Assembly (NCBI GenBank): GCA_041390825.1
Contig: JAWKPF010000042.1
Span: forward strand, 1 to 32,171
Length of the DNA: 32,171 bases
Origin: Thermomicrobiales bacterium
Lineage (GTDB): Bacteria; Chloroflexota; Chloroflexia; Thermomicrobiales; UBA6265
Direction: 5' to 3'
This document shows positions 6,935 to 15,268 of this stretch, piece after piece (position 1 is the first letter of the stretch; the number at the start of each line of letters is the position of its first letter). The notes below the pieces were generated by a model. It was not told the DNA's origin. It searched no databases and saw only the letters and a program-made list of their open reading frames with translations. Position numbers and translations under genes: made by a program.

Positions 6935-8014
6935 CTACGCAGGCGGATCCTCGGTGCTTCCCTCGAAGCGAGACGGGGCCAGGTAGACATCGACGTTGTC
7001 GCTCGTGACGTACGCCAGACTGGTGTCGGTATTCGCCGGAGAAACCGCGCCACCCGAGAGCTTGTAGAGATAGAGCTGCAGCGTGGGAATGAATCCCTGC
7101 AGATACGGCTGCTGGTCGGTGGTGAATGTCATGTCGCCGCTTTGGATGAGCGAAAGGGTCTCTGGCAACAGATCGTACCCGGCGGTAATGACTCCCTCCG
7201 CCGCCAGACCGTACTTCTGGGAGACCTTCCCAACCGACAGCGAGTCCGTGGCGCCGGTGCCGAACATACCCACGATGTCCGGATTGGCGAGATAGTACGC
7301 CTCGATGCGTGACTCTTCTGTCGCCTGATCGACGCCAGAATCGAGCGTTTCATACTCGACTGGATCTCCAGCATCCTTGATGGCCTGAATGTACCCATCG
7401 AGCCGCGGCTGCAGATTCAATGATCCGGGAGTGGCGATGGAGAGCATCACCTTGCCGCCTGGCTTCACCATCGGCAGCCACTTCTGGGCAATGTTATAGC
7501 CGGATTCATACAGGCTCTGGCCCACATAGGCCAATCGCGCGTTGCCGGTCGTATCGGCGTTATACCCGATGACCGGAATGCCGACGCTCAGCGCATCTTC
7601 AGTGGGTTGATTGAATGCTTCGGCATCGACCAGGCAGACGGCGATGCCGTCCACGTTGCCCGCGATCGCCGTTTGCATCGCGGACACCATCTCGGCCACG
7701 TCGGAAGTCTCCGACCCGGTCCACTGATAGCCGCAGCCGAAGAACGCGCAGGCATCCTCGATTCCGTAGATGGTCGGCGTGAAGAACGGGTTGGTCGTCA
7801 CATGGTTGACGAATGTGAACTGATAGTCCTTCTGCGGCAGCCCACCTTGAGCCAGCGCCTCACGAACTGATCTCGAGCCAAATCCTGCGCCGAACGCGGC
7901 CGCCGCCGCTCCGCCCAGGCCCAGCTTCGTCACGATCCCAAGCGCCTTGCGCCGGCTCACCTCGTAACTGGTGCGCTGGGCTTGTGACATGCTATCCAGG
8001 AAATCCTTCTCCAT
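6935..8014 (-). CDS. Carbohydrate ABC importer, substrate-binding protein (RbsB/FrcB-like)
   Basis: This 359-residue extracellular binding protein belongs to the periplasmic-binding-protein type I fold. The start at ATG 8014 is preferred over an upstream ATG (8086) because AAAGGTGG lies a few bases before it and a promoter fits this leader. The N terminus carries a twin-arginine type leader (SRRKALGIVTKLGLGG, Arg21-Arg22). The mature part shows the family features: TNPFFTPTIYGIEDACAFFGC, AMQTAIAGNVDGIAVCLVD, GIPVIGYNAD, AYVGQSLYESG, and a 'MFGTGATDSLSVGKVSQKYG' lobe. It captures the sugar outside the membrane and delivers it to the permease encoded downstream. The Tat leader implies export in folded form. 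Confidence 0.9.
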   Translation of the reverse strand: MEKDFLDSMSQAQRTSYEVSRRKALGIVTKLGLGGAAAAAFGAGFGSRSVREALAQGGLPQKDYQFTFVNHVTTNPFFTPTIYGIEDACAFFGCGYQWTGSETSDVAEMVSAMQTAIAGNVDGIAVCLVDAEAFNQPTEDALSVGIPVIGYNADTTGNARLAYVGQSLYESGYNIAQKWLPMVKPGGKVMLSIATPGSLNLQPRLDGYIQAIKDAGDPVEYETLDSGVDQATEESRIEAYYLANPDIVGMFGTGATDSLSVGKVSQKYGLAAEGVITAGYDLLPETLSLIQSGDMTFTTDQQPYLQGFIPTLQLYLYKLSGGAVSPANTDTSLAYVTSDNVDVYLAPSRFEGSTEDPPA

Positions 8015-8076
8015 CGATGGACCACCTTTCTTCTCTTGAGTTGTCGACGGAACGCTCCGCGATTGGGTGTTTCGTC

Positions 8077-8105
8077 TTTGTAGCATCTCGATCGCATGGG
8101 GTCAA
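8077..8105 (-). promoter_or_regulatory. Promoter of the sugar ABC operon
   Basis: On the minus strand TTGACC (8105-8100, 5 of 6 to TTGACA) is followed by a 17-nt spacer and TACAAA (8082-8077, 4 of 6). TGC lies directly before the -10. The predicted leader to ATG 8014 is about 55 nt. This is the best-matched promoter in the window. Confidence 0.55.
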
Positions 8106-8213
8106 GCGCGGTTGCGGAGCCAAACGGGCGCGCTCCTCGCTCCAATTGGCGTGAGCTTCCGCACTACCCGGTATCGCCAAGGATTCGCAATCGGTCCACT
8201 GGAACGCACATTG

Positions 8214-8219
8214 CATAAT
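8214..8219 (+). promoter_or_regulatory. Putative -10 element of the transketolase gene
   Basis: CATAAT (5 of 6) lies at 8214-8219 in the divergent gap between the sugar binding protein and transketolase. No good -35 sits at the right distance. The leader to TTG 8309 would be about 80 nt and contains a small CTGCGC/GCGCAG hairpin. Confidence 0.3.
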
Positions 8220-8308
8220 TGATTCGGTAAGGAACACGAGCGCCGGGAGACTGCGCTCGCGCAGCATCGCTCCCCGCGAGCGGCCCACATATCAAGGAGA
8301 GCCTCAAC

Positions 8309-10414
8309 TTGGCAACCGCGATCGATCGCCAGCTCGAAGAACGCGCGATCAACTCCATCCGCTTCCTCTCGGTCGATGCCGTGCAGAAGGCCAACTCCGG
8401 CCATCCTGGCCTGCCGATGGGCGCCGCGAACATGGCCTACGTCCTCTGGACCGAATACCTGCGGCACAACCCGAAGAATCCGCACTGGGCAAATCGCGAC
8501 CGTTTCATTCTCTCGGCCGGTCACGGCTCCGCGTTGCTCTATTCGCTCCTCTATCTGACCGGCTACGACCTCTCGCTGGACGACCTGAAAGACTTCCGCC
8601 AACTCGGATCGATCACTCCGGGACACCCCGAATACGGACTCACCCCGGGCGTGGAAGTCACCACCGGACCGCTCGGGCAGGGCTTCGCCAACGGCGTCGG
8701 CATGGCGATCGCCGAGCGGTTCCTCGCCGCCACGTACAACCGTGACGGTCACGAGCTGATCGATCACTACACCTACGCCATCGTTTCCGACGGCGATGTG
8801 ATGGAAGGCGTGGCCATGGAAGCCGCCTCCATTGCCGGACACCTCGGGCTGGGCAAGCTGATCTATCTCTACGACCAGAACCACATCACCCTGGCCGGCA
8901 CCGCCAATCTGTCGATGACCGAAGATGTCGCCGCCCGCTTCGAAGCCTCCGGCTGGCATACCGTCTCCATCGATGGCATGGATACCGACCAGGTGCGCAA
9001 GGCGCTCGACGAAGCCCGTGCCGTCACCGACAAGCCGTCGCTCATCCTGGCGAAGACCATCATCGGTTTCGGCTCACCCAGGAAGGAAGGCACCTTCGGC
9101 GTCCATGGCTCACCCCTTGGTCCGGACGAGGTGCTCGCCGCCAAGAAGAACCTTGCCTGGCCGGAGGAACCTGCCTTCTTCGTTCCCGACGATGCGCTCG
9201 ATCTCTTCCGCGCCGCGGTCAAGACCGGCGCCAAGGCCGAAAAGGAATGGGACGCCGCCCTGGCCGCATATGTCTCCGATCATCCGATCCTCGGCGCCGA
9301 GTTGACGCGCGCGCTCGCCGGTGAACTGGCCGCTGGTTGGGATGCCGATCTGCCGGTCTGGAACGTGGGCGACAAGGCCGTCGCCACCCGCAAGGCCTCC
9401 GAGGCCGTCATCCAGGCATTCTTCCCCAAGGCGCCAACCTTCATCGGCGGCTCGGCTGACCTCAACCCCTCGACGAACACCGGCATGAAGGGCGGCGGCG
9501 ATTTCCAGCCGCCTGTTCCGGAAGGAAGCGAGGAAATCCAGGGTGAGCTCGGCGGCCCGTGGAGCTACGCCGGCCGCAACATCCACTGGGGTATCCGCGA
9601 GCATGCCATGGGTAGCGCGGTCAACGGAATGGCCGCGCACGGCGGGGTGGTTCCCTTCAGCGCGACGTTCCTCGTCTTTTCCGATTACATGCGCGCCCCG
9701 ATCCGGTTGGCCGCGCTTTCGGGATACAAGTCGATCTTCGTTTTCACGCATGACAGCATCGCGGTCGGCGAAGACGGTCCCACTCACGAACCGGTGGAAC
9801 AGGTGATGTCGCTCCGGCTCATCCCGGGGTTGAACGTCATCCGCCCGGCCGACGCGAACGAAACCCGTGAAGCGTGGGTGACCGCGCTTACCAGTAACGG
9901 GCCGACCGTGCTGGCGCTCTCCCGCCAGGATCTGCCCATACTCGACCGGTCCGGCGCGCACGGCTCGCTGGCCCAGGGCGGTTATGTGCTGCGCGACACC
10001 GAAGGCACCCCCGATATCGTGTTGATCGCCACTGGATCCGAGGTGGCGCTCGCCCTTCAGGCAGCCGACCTCTTGCAGGAATACGATGTCGCCGCGCGCG
10101 TGGTCAGCCTCCCGAGCTGGGCGATGTTCGACCGGCAGACGGAGTCGTACCGGGAAAGCGTCATGGGTCCCTGGCCGACCCCGCGCCTCTCGGTCGAAGC
10201 CGGCGTCACCACCGGCTGGCAGCGCTACACCGGTCCGAACGGCGGCAGCGTTGGCATCGACACGTTTGGCGCGTCCGGCCCGGGCGGCAAGGTGCTCGAG
10301 CGCTACGGATTTACCAAAGAGCATGTGGCTGCGTCGGCCCTGCGCCTGCTCGACAAGGGCAAAGACGCCGACAAGCTCGACGCCGGTTTCGCCGGCCACA
10401 AGAGTCATGCATAG
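8309..10414 (+). CDS. tkt: Transketolase
   Basis: The 701-residue protein is a full-length thiamine-diphosphate transketolase, which moves two-carbon units between sugar phosphates (xylulose 5-P with ribose 5-P or erythrose 4-P). Visible motifs are NSGHPGLPMGAA (His32), GHGSALLY (His72), TPGHPE (His106), the TPP/Mg motif SDGDVMEG with Asn191, GGSADLNPSTNT, GIREHAMG with the catalytic Glu that activates TPP, and EDGPTHEPVEQ. The start is a TTG at 8309, supported by AAGGAG at 8294-8299 with 9 nt spacing. There is no ATG nearby that would keep the conserved N terminus. It is followed 126 nt later by transaldolase, together forming the first half of the pentose-phosphate cluster. Confidence 0.96.
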   Translation: MATAIDRQLEERAINSIRFLSVDAVQKANSGHPGLPMGAANMAYVLWTEYLRHNPKNPHWANRDRFILSAGHGSALLYSLLYLTGYDLSLDDLKDFRQLGSITPGHPEYGLTPGVEVTTGPLGQGFANGVGMAIAERFLAATYNRDGHELIDHYTYAIVSDGDVMEGVAMEAASIAGHLGLGKLIYLYDQNHITLAGTANLSMTEDVAARFEASGWHTVSIDGMDTDQVRKALDEARAVTDKPSLILAKTIIGFGSPRKEGTFGVHGSPLGPDEVLAAKKNLAWPEEPAFFVPDDALDLFRAAVKTGAKAEKEWDAALAAYVSDHPILGAELTRALAGELAAGWDADLPVWNVGDKAVATRKASEAVIQAFFPKAPTFIGGSADLNPSTNTGMKGGGDFQPPVPEGSEEIQGELGGPWSYAGRNIHWGIREHAMGSAVNGMAAHGGVVPFSATFLVFSDYMRAPIRLAALSGYKSIFVFTHDSIAVGEDGPTHEPVEQVMSLRLIPGLNVIRPADANETREAWVTALTSNGPTVLALSRQDLPILDRSGAHGSLAQGGYVLRDTEGTPDIVLIATGSEVALALQAADLLQEYDVAARVVSLPSWAMFDRQTESYRESVMGPWPTPRLSVEAGVTTGWQRYTGPNGGSVGIDTFGASGPGGKVLERYGFTKEHVAASALRLLDKGKDADKLDAGFAGHKSHA

Positions 10415-10436
10415 GAAGGACCGCACCGCCCAATAC

Positions 10437-10490
10437 CGTCATCCCGACCGAAGCAGAGGGACCTCTCGTTCCCCCGCGATCCGGTCTCCG
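10437..10490. repeat. Copy of the dispersed GTCATCCCGA / CTCTCGTTCCC element
   Basis: The tkt-tal gap contains GTCATCCCGACCG at 10439, then ACCTCTCGTTCCC and GGTCTCCGG. The same words in the same order occur in the two longer copies at 22790-23046. It is a shortened copy of that intergenic element. Confidence 0.6.
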
Positions 10491-10540
10491 GAACTGGGCG
10501 AAGCGTCATCGAAACCAACACCAGACAGAGGAGGAACCCA

Positions 10541-11680
10541 ATGAACGCGCGCGTCTCCCAGCTTCTCGATCAGGGCCAAAGCATCTGGCAAGACGACATC
10601 GCCCGCAGCATGCTCACCAGCGGCAGCCTGGCCGCCATGATCGAGGATGTCGGCATCCGGGGCGTCACCTCGAATCCGACCATCTTCGAAAAAGCCATCT
10701 CCTCCGGCGCCGATTACGATGCCCAGATCGCCGAACTCTCCCGCAAAGAGATCTCCGCCGCCGACATCTTCGAAGCCCTCGCCGTGGACGACATCCGCAA
10801 CGCCTGCGATGTCTTCCGCGCGATCTATGACCTGAGCAACGGCGGCGACGGGTTCGTTTCCATCGAAGTCGCTCCCGATCTTGCCCGTGACGCCGAAGGC
10901 ACTCGCGAGGCGACCCGCCGGCTCTGGAAGACCATCGACCGCCCGAACCTGATGGTGAAGATCCCGGGCACGGTCGAAGGCGCGCCGGTGATCCGCGAGA
11001 TGCTGGCCGAAGGGATCAACATCAACGTCACCCTGCTCTTCTCGATCGAGGCATACGAGCGGGTCGCCCACGCCTACGTCGACGCCCTGGAGCAACGGGT
11101 CTCCGAGGGCAAGCCGATCGATCGCGTCGCCTCGGTCGCGTCCTTCTTCGTCAGCCGGGTCGACACCCTGGTCGACCGCTTGTTGAATGAGAAGATTGCC
11201 GAAGTGGAAGACCCGCGCGACAAGAAAGCCCTGGAAGAACTGCGGGGCAAGGCTGCCGTCGCCAACGCCAAACTCGCCTACGCCAAATTCGAGGAAATCT
11301 TCAGCGGTCCGCGCTGGGATGCGCTCAAGGCCGCCGGCGCACGCCCGCAACGTCCGCTCTGGGCCAGCACCGGCACCAAGAACCCCGACTATTCCGATGT
11401 CCTCTATGTCGAAACCCTGATCGGCCCGCACACCGTCAACACTATGCCCGGAAAAACCATCCAGGCCTTCCTCGATCACGGCGTCGTCAAGCGCACCGTC
11501 GACACCGACCTCGACCAGGCCCGGGATGTGATCCTCGACCTCGAAGCCGCCGGCATCTCCATCGACGCCGTCACGGCGCAGCTCGAAACCGAAGGCATCG
11601 AATCGTTCATCAAATCCTTCGAAACCCTGCTCGCCGGCGTGGAAGGAAAGCGAGCCTCGCTCGCGGCAGCTGCCGACTGA
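10541..11680 (+). CDS. tal: Transaldolase
   Basis: The 379-residue protein is a transaldolase of the longer subfamily found in actinobacteria and cyanobacteria (about 370 residues). It exchanges a dihydroxyacetone unit between fructose 6-P and erythrose 4-P through a Schiff base. It shows GVTSNPTIFEKAI (residues 41-53) and PNLMVKIPGT with the Schiff-base Lys140. It also has NVTLLFSIEAYERVAHAYV, VASFFVSRVDTLVD and RPLWASTGTKNPDYSDVLYV. AGGAGG at 10529-10534 precedes ATG 10541 by 6 nt. A strong terminator follows at 11705-11734, so tkt-tal probably forms its own transcript, separate from gnd-zwf. Confidence 0.95.
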   Translation: MNARVSQLLDQGQSIWQDDIARSMLTSGSLAAMIEDVGIRGVTSNPTIFEKAISSGADYDAQIAELSRKEISAADIFEALAVDDIRNACDVFRAIYDLSNGGDGFVSIEVAPDLARDAEGTREATRRLWKTIDRPNLMVKIPGTVEGAPVIREMLAEGININVTLLFSIEAYERVAHAYVDALEQRVSEGKPIDRVASVASFFVSRVDTLVDRLLNEKIAEVEDPRDKKALEELRGKAAVANAKLAYAKFEEIFSGPRWDALKAAGARPQRPLWASTGTKNPDYSDVLYVETLIGPHTVNTMPGKTIQAFLDHGVVKRTVDTDLDQARDVILDLEAAGISIDAVTAQLETEGIESFIKSFETLLAGVEGKRASLAAAAD

Positions 11681-11704
11681 ATCGCAATTCACTGACCGCG
11701 CAAC

Positions 11705-11734
11705 AACCCCGATCCGAGTAACCGGATCGGGGTT
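11705..11734 (+). terminator. Rho-independent terminator after tal
   Basis: A 12-bp stem (AACCCCGATCCG, loop AGTAAC, CGGATCGGGGTT) is followed by TCCCATTTCT, 24 nt after the tal stop. It closes the tkt-tal transcript. On the minus strand it could also end the HepT-MNT transcript that converges here. Confidence 0.75.
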
Positions 11735-11761
11735 TCCCATTTCTGAAGCATCTCTCTCCGC

Positions 11762-11791
11762 TGTCATTCTGAACGCAGTGAAGAATCTCTC
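11762..11791. repeat. Short variant of the dispersed element, overlapping a gene end
   Basis: CATTCTGAACGCAGTGAAGAATCTCTCCC is a form of the intergenic element that begins at 15289 with CATTCCGGGCGAAG. It covers the last codons of the opposite-strand HepT-MNT gene, whose C-terminal GRDSSLRSE is therefore encoded by the repeat. Confidence 0.55.
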
Positions 11792-12531
11792 CCGTCGGCC
11801 TCACCCCGCGACCCAGTCACCGGCTCCAGGTCATCTCTATTCACCGGGTAGATTCGCACCCTGCTCATCCTTACACTCTGTCGAAAGTACGGATTCTCGA
11901 ACTCCCGATCTTGCACCAGATCGATCTTCCTCCCCAGCAGCTCCGACAACGCCGCTTCCAGTTCGAGATATCTGCCAAGGGTTGGTTCCGACTCCGGCAA
12001 ATAGCGCACCAGGAAGTCGATATCGCTCGTCTCCAGGTCGAATGCGCCCGTCGTCGCCGATCCGAAGACATCGAGCTGTTCGACCAGGTACTCCCGGCAC
12101 AGCGCGGCGATGGGCTTCAGGTTGTCCAGAATGAGATCGATCGGGCGGAACGACTTGCCAGGTTCCAACGGTGCGTTCTCATCAGGAATTCCAAACGCAG
12201 CCAACTCTGCGTCGATCGCGACCAGCAGTTCTGGGACCTCATCGGTAACGATGACCCACATCCGCCGTCGCTCGTCGTCACCGGCATCGAGCGTCAGACA
12301 TTCCCGCAACCCGATGACCCGATCGATATGAGGTAGCCGATCAGCAAGCTCCGGTGCCTCACGCACCGCAGACTCCATGGCCGACGCCAGCACTCCTGCT
12401 TTCCGCTCCACGGCAAAGCGCCACATCTCTTCACCCAGGAACCCATCGAGCGTCTGGCCATCACTGTATTCGGCGAGGTCGATCGCCGCCTGTTTTCCGT
12501 CGTAGAGCCGCTTCGCTGACCGCGCGTTCAT
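11764..12531 (-). CDS. HepT-like (DUF86) and MNT nucleotidyltransferase domains fused in one protein
   Basis: The 255-residue frame joins the two halves of an MntA-HepT toxin-antitoxin pair. Residues 1-115 resemble HepT: a 'FLGEEMWRFAVERKAGVLASAMESA' helix, then VIGLRECLTLDAG and MWVIVTDEVPELL, matching the DUF86 order of FxxDxxxxxAVERxLxxIGEA, IGLRN and VWxIVxxDLPxL. The RNase motif R-x4-H-x-Y is lost: after Arg76 the His and Tyr positions hold Leu81 and Ala83. Residues 150-230 are a minimal nucleotidyltransferase with GSATTGAFDLETSDIDFLV (Gly157-Ser158, Asp170, Asp172) and a third acidic residue at KIDLV (Asp204). ATG 12531 is chosen because GAGG lies 7 nt upstream; an in-frame ATG at 12627 would add 32 non-conserved residues. 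Domain assignment is from pattern memory only. Toxin activity seems unlikely. Confidence 0.7.
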   Translation of the reverse strand: MNARSAKRLYDGKQAAIDLAEYSDGQTLDGFLGEEMWRFAVERKAGVLASAMESAVREAPELADRLPHIDRVIGLRECLTLDAGDDERRRMWVIVTDEVPELLVAIDAELAAFGIPDENAPLEPGKSFRPIDLILDNLKPIAALCREYLVEQLDVFGSATTGAFDLETSDIDFLVRYLPESEPTLGRYLELEAALSELLGRKIDLVQDREFENPYFRQSVRMSRVRIYPVNRDDLEPVTGSRGEADGRDSSLRSE

Positions 12532-12683
12532 TGCAGTCCTCAAATCCGCACCCATATTTGGCACCCAATTTGCCATCAAACCTGTGCCATTCACCAGGAC
12601 CGAATTCTTCGCGAGCGCAGTCATCATCCCGGGGGCTCATATGCTCACCGGCAATTTCCTTCCCTCCAGGCAGAACCGATCTC

Positions 12684-12892
12684 AGCCTCGGAGAGGCTTC
12701 GCGCTGAAAGCCCCTGATTTGAATCTGGGGAACGCCGCCCTTCGCCCCACTCTTTGGAGACCGCCGTGTTTTCGATCACCAGCAGGACAGAGACGTCCTG
12801 CTCTACGACCGGGAAGGATCAGGGTCGGAGACCCTTGGCTTCTCGTAGCCCTACCGTTCAGGGCCTTGTCGAAGGCCCTACCCTCCGAACGG
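12684..12892. repeat. Cluster of five short hairpins
   Basis: Within about 210 nt there are five inverted repeats: AGCCTC-GGA-GAGGCT (12684-12698); CCCC.GATT-TG-AATC.GGGG (12711-12730); AGCAGGAC-AGAGAC-GTCCTGCT (12781-12802); AGGGTC-GGA-GACCCT (12821-12835); and AGGGCCTT-GTCG-AAGGCCCT (12860-12879), nested inside CCGTTC/GAACGG (12854-12892). There is no protein frame with family resemblance here. The stretch fills the 398-nt gap between the HepT-MNT gene and the DHFR-like pseudogene. Confidence 0.6.
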
Positions 12893-12929
12893 CAATAGGC
12901 ATCGATTCAGCCGACCGTCATCATCGAGG

Positions 12930-13582
12930 ATGCCACCCACGACGCTCGTCATCGTCAACCTCTCGATCTCCGCCGACGGCTTTTCGGCCGGCCTTGATCA
13001 AACCGAAGAGTGGTCCTTCGGCGACGACCGCGGCGACGGTTTTGGCAACCAGCTCCACGACTTGATCTTCGAATCCGAGGAAGAGACGGCCGACCATATG
13101 GCCTATCTGACCTCCGTCAAGGCGTTCATCCTGGGACGCAACATGTTCGGCCCTGTACGCGGCGAATGGGACCGGGACTGGAACGGCTGGTGAGGCGAGG
13201 ATCTTCCCTATCACGCCCCGGTCTTCGTTCTGACGCACTACCCTGCGATCCGCAACCGATGGTAGGTGGCGCCACCTTCTCCTTCGTCACCGAGGGAATC
13301 GAATCTGCCCGCGAACAAGCCCGTGCGGTTCCCGGCGACGGCAACATCGCCGTCATGGGTGGCGCGACTACCGTCAACCAATACCTCGCCGCCGGGCTCA
13401 TCGACGAGATGCGGCTCCACATCACGCCGATCATCATGGGAGCGGGCACGCGGCTCTTCGAGGATGTCCCACCGCTGAACCTGGAGCAGATCGAATCGCG
13501 CGCCAGCAACGGGGTCACGCATGTGAGCTACCGCGTGCTACGTTGGTTTCGTTTGTCCTCGGCTCTGAATCCTACGCCCTGA
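12930..13582 (+). pseudogene. RibD-C/dihydrofolate-reductase-like gene with a nonsense and a frameshift mutation
   Basis: The first frame (12930-13193) gives MPPTTLVIVNLSISADGFSAG and IFILGRNMFGPVRG-like sequence, then a TGA at 13191-13193 just where family members have a second Trp (GWW). Reading through the TGA continues the family pattern (GEDLPYHAPVFVLTHYPA) up to about 13256. From there sense moves to another frame starting MVGGATFSFVTEGIES (13259). That frame runs through GDGNIAVMGGATTVNQYL and DEMRLHITPIIMGAGTRLFEDV, to about 13530, with its stop at 13580-13582. The intact family (about 190-200 residues) has NADPH-dependent reductase folds of unknown substrate. Two separate lesions make this a probable true pseudogene, although consensus errors are possible. 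Confidence 0.8.
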
Positions 13583-13646
13583 GACATGCACGCGCACGAC
13601 CTGGCATGGTACGGATCATCCCTGGTTAGCTTCTCGGCAGCGTCTC

Positions 13647-13674
13647 AGGACCCAGGACCCCGGACTCAGAACCC
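13647..13674. repeat. Heptad array, unit CAGGACC
   Basis: Four contiguous 7-nt units: CAGGACC, CAGGACC, CCGGACT, CAGAACC. On the other strand this reads GGTCCTG, one base from the GGTCCAG unit at 2848. It lies in the gap between the DHFR-like pseudogene and gnd, about 60 nt before the putative gnd -10. Confidence 0.6.
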
Positions 13675-13736
13675 CGTCCCCGCGCCTGTAACTCAATGAA
13701 ACCCCAGCATTTCCGCGAGTAAATCGATGAAAGCAC

Positions 13737-13742
13737 TACAAT
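13737..13742 (+). promoter_or_regulatory. Putative -10 of the gnd-zwf operon
   Basis: TACAAT (5 of 6 to TATAAT) lies at 13737-13742, within a locally AT-richer stretch. No clear -35 sits 17 nt upstream. Transcription would start near 13749, 30-60 nt before the candidate gnd starts. Confidence 0.4.
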
Positions 13743-13779
13743 CAATCACCGTGCGCACGGAATCCGTGCCATTTGACGC

Positions 13780-15253
13780 ATGCTCACACCATCCATGGAG
13801 ACGACCACCTTGACCAGCGGCGCGTACCGACACACGGGTGTCATCGGATTGGCAGTCATGGGCGAAAACCTCGCGCTCAATATCGAGCGCAACGGCTATC
13901 CCATTGCCGTCTACAACCGCACCTGGTCGCGTACCCAGGATTTCCTGGCGGACCGCGCCGTTGGGCTCGATGTCGTCGGGGCGGAATCGATCGCCGCGTT
14001 CGTCGAAGCCCTCGCGAAACCGCGCCGCATCATCATCATGGTGAAAGCCGGCGCGCCGGTCGATGCGGTGCTGGCCGAGCTTTCCGAATTCGTCGATCCG
14101 GACGACATCGTCATCGACGGCGGCAACTCCCTCTTCACGGACACCGAACGCCGCTCCATCGAATGGGAGGGGAAGTTCCGCTTCGTTGGCATGGGCATCT
14201 CTGGTGGAGAGGAAGGCGCGCTCTGGGGGCCCGCCCTCATGCCGGGCGGTCCGAAAGACGCCTATTCCATCCTCGAGCCGATGCTGGTCGACATCTCGGC
14301 CAAGTCAAAGGCCGGTCCCTGCGTTTCCTATATTGGTCCCGGCGGCGCCGGCCACTACGTCAAGATGGTCCACAACGGTATCGAGTACGGCGATATGCAG
14401 CTCATCGCCGAGACCTACGACATCATGCGCCGCGCGTTGGGCATGAGCGCCGCTGAGATCGGCAAGGTGTTCGAGCGCTGGAACACCGGCAAGCTCGAGT
14501 CGTTCCTGATCGAAATCACCGGCCAGGTGCTCGCCGTCACGGATGCCGTGGATGGCGTTGCCCTCGTCGACCGCATTCTCGACACCGCCGAACAGAAGGG
14601 GACCGGACGCTGGACGAGCCAGAACGCGCTCGACCTCGGCACGCCGATTCCCACCATCGACGCCGCCGTCGGCGCCCGCATGATGTCATCCCGCAAGGAG
14701 GAGCGCGTCGCCGCCAGCGCCAGGCTGACCGGTCCGGTCATCGAGCCGATCACCGGCGACGCCGCGCGCAACGAGCTGATCGATCATCTGGAAAACGCGC
14801 TCTACTTCGCCAAAATCTCGTCCTACGCTCAGGGCATGGCATTGCTGCAGGCCGCGTCGGCCACCTACGGCTGGGGGCTCCATCTCTCGGAAATTGCCCG
14901 CATCTGGATGGCCGGCTGCATCATCCGCGCCGAGCTGCTCGATCCCATCCGCGCGGCGTTCAAGGACGATCCAACGCTGGTGAATCTGCTGCTCGCCCCC
15001 CATCACGAAAGAGGTCAACGAGTGCGGTCCGTCGGCCCGCGTTGCCGTGGAAACCGCCGTGCGCAACGGCATTCCCGCACCGGCCTACACCGCTTCGCTG
15101 AACTATGTCGATACCTACCGCACCGAAAAGCTGCCCGCCAACCTGATCCAGGGGCTGCGGGACAACTTCGGCGCCCATACATACCGTCGCCTCGACAAGG
15201 CCGGTGTGTTCCATACGAACTGGACCACCGGGGCGACCGAAACGATTGGATAG
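13780..15253 (+). CDS. gnd: 6-phosphogluconate dehydrogenase, decarboxylating (reading frame broken near C terminus)
   Basis: The enzyme oxidises 6-phosphogluconate to ribulose 5-phosphate and CO2. Motifs are GLAVMGENLALNIERNGY; the cofactor stretch VYNRTWSRT, whose Asn-Arg-Thr favours NADP; DIVIDGGNSLFTDTERR; GMGISGGEEGALWGPALMPGG; and the catalytic YVKMVHNGIEY (Lys195, His198, Glu202 counted from ATG 13780). At 14996-15001 there is a run of six C. With five C the sense continues as NLLLAP-ITKEVNECGPSARVAVETAVRNG and ends in FGAHTYRRLDKAGVFHTNW at TAG 15253, giving about 490 residues. As printed, the frame shifts and runs out at 15282. TTG 13810 with GGAG 9 nt upstream is an attractive alternative start and puts the catalytic Lys at 185, near the usual 183. 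A sequencing error is the simplest explanation for the break. Confidence 0.85.
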
Positions 15254-15268
15254 CACGATGTGTGCGGC

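Noticed and set aside
9110..10426. Minus-strand frame of 438 codons opposite tkt
   Set aside because: It is an antisense shadow of transketolase, with repetitive Arg/Gly/Val content and no motifs.
10439..11767. Long minus-strand open frame (442 codons) opposite tal
   Set aside because: It mirrors the strongly supported transaldolase gene, has low-complexity Asp/Gly/Val-rich composition typical of antisense GC-rich codons, and no family resemblance.
11764..12627. Longer start (ATG 12627) for the HepT-MNT gene
   Set aside because: The extra 32 residues do not look like either domain, and the internal ATG 12531 has a well-placed GAGG.
14996..15001. Programmed ribosomal frameshift in gnd
   Set aside because: 6PGDH is not known to use frameshifting, and no stimulatory hairpin or upstream Shine-Dalgarno was noticed. 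A homopolymer error explains it more simply.
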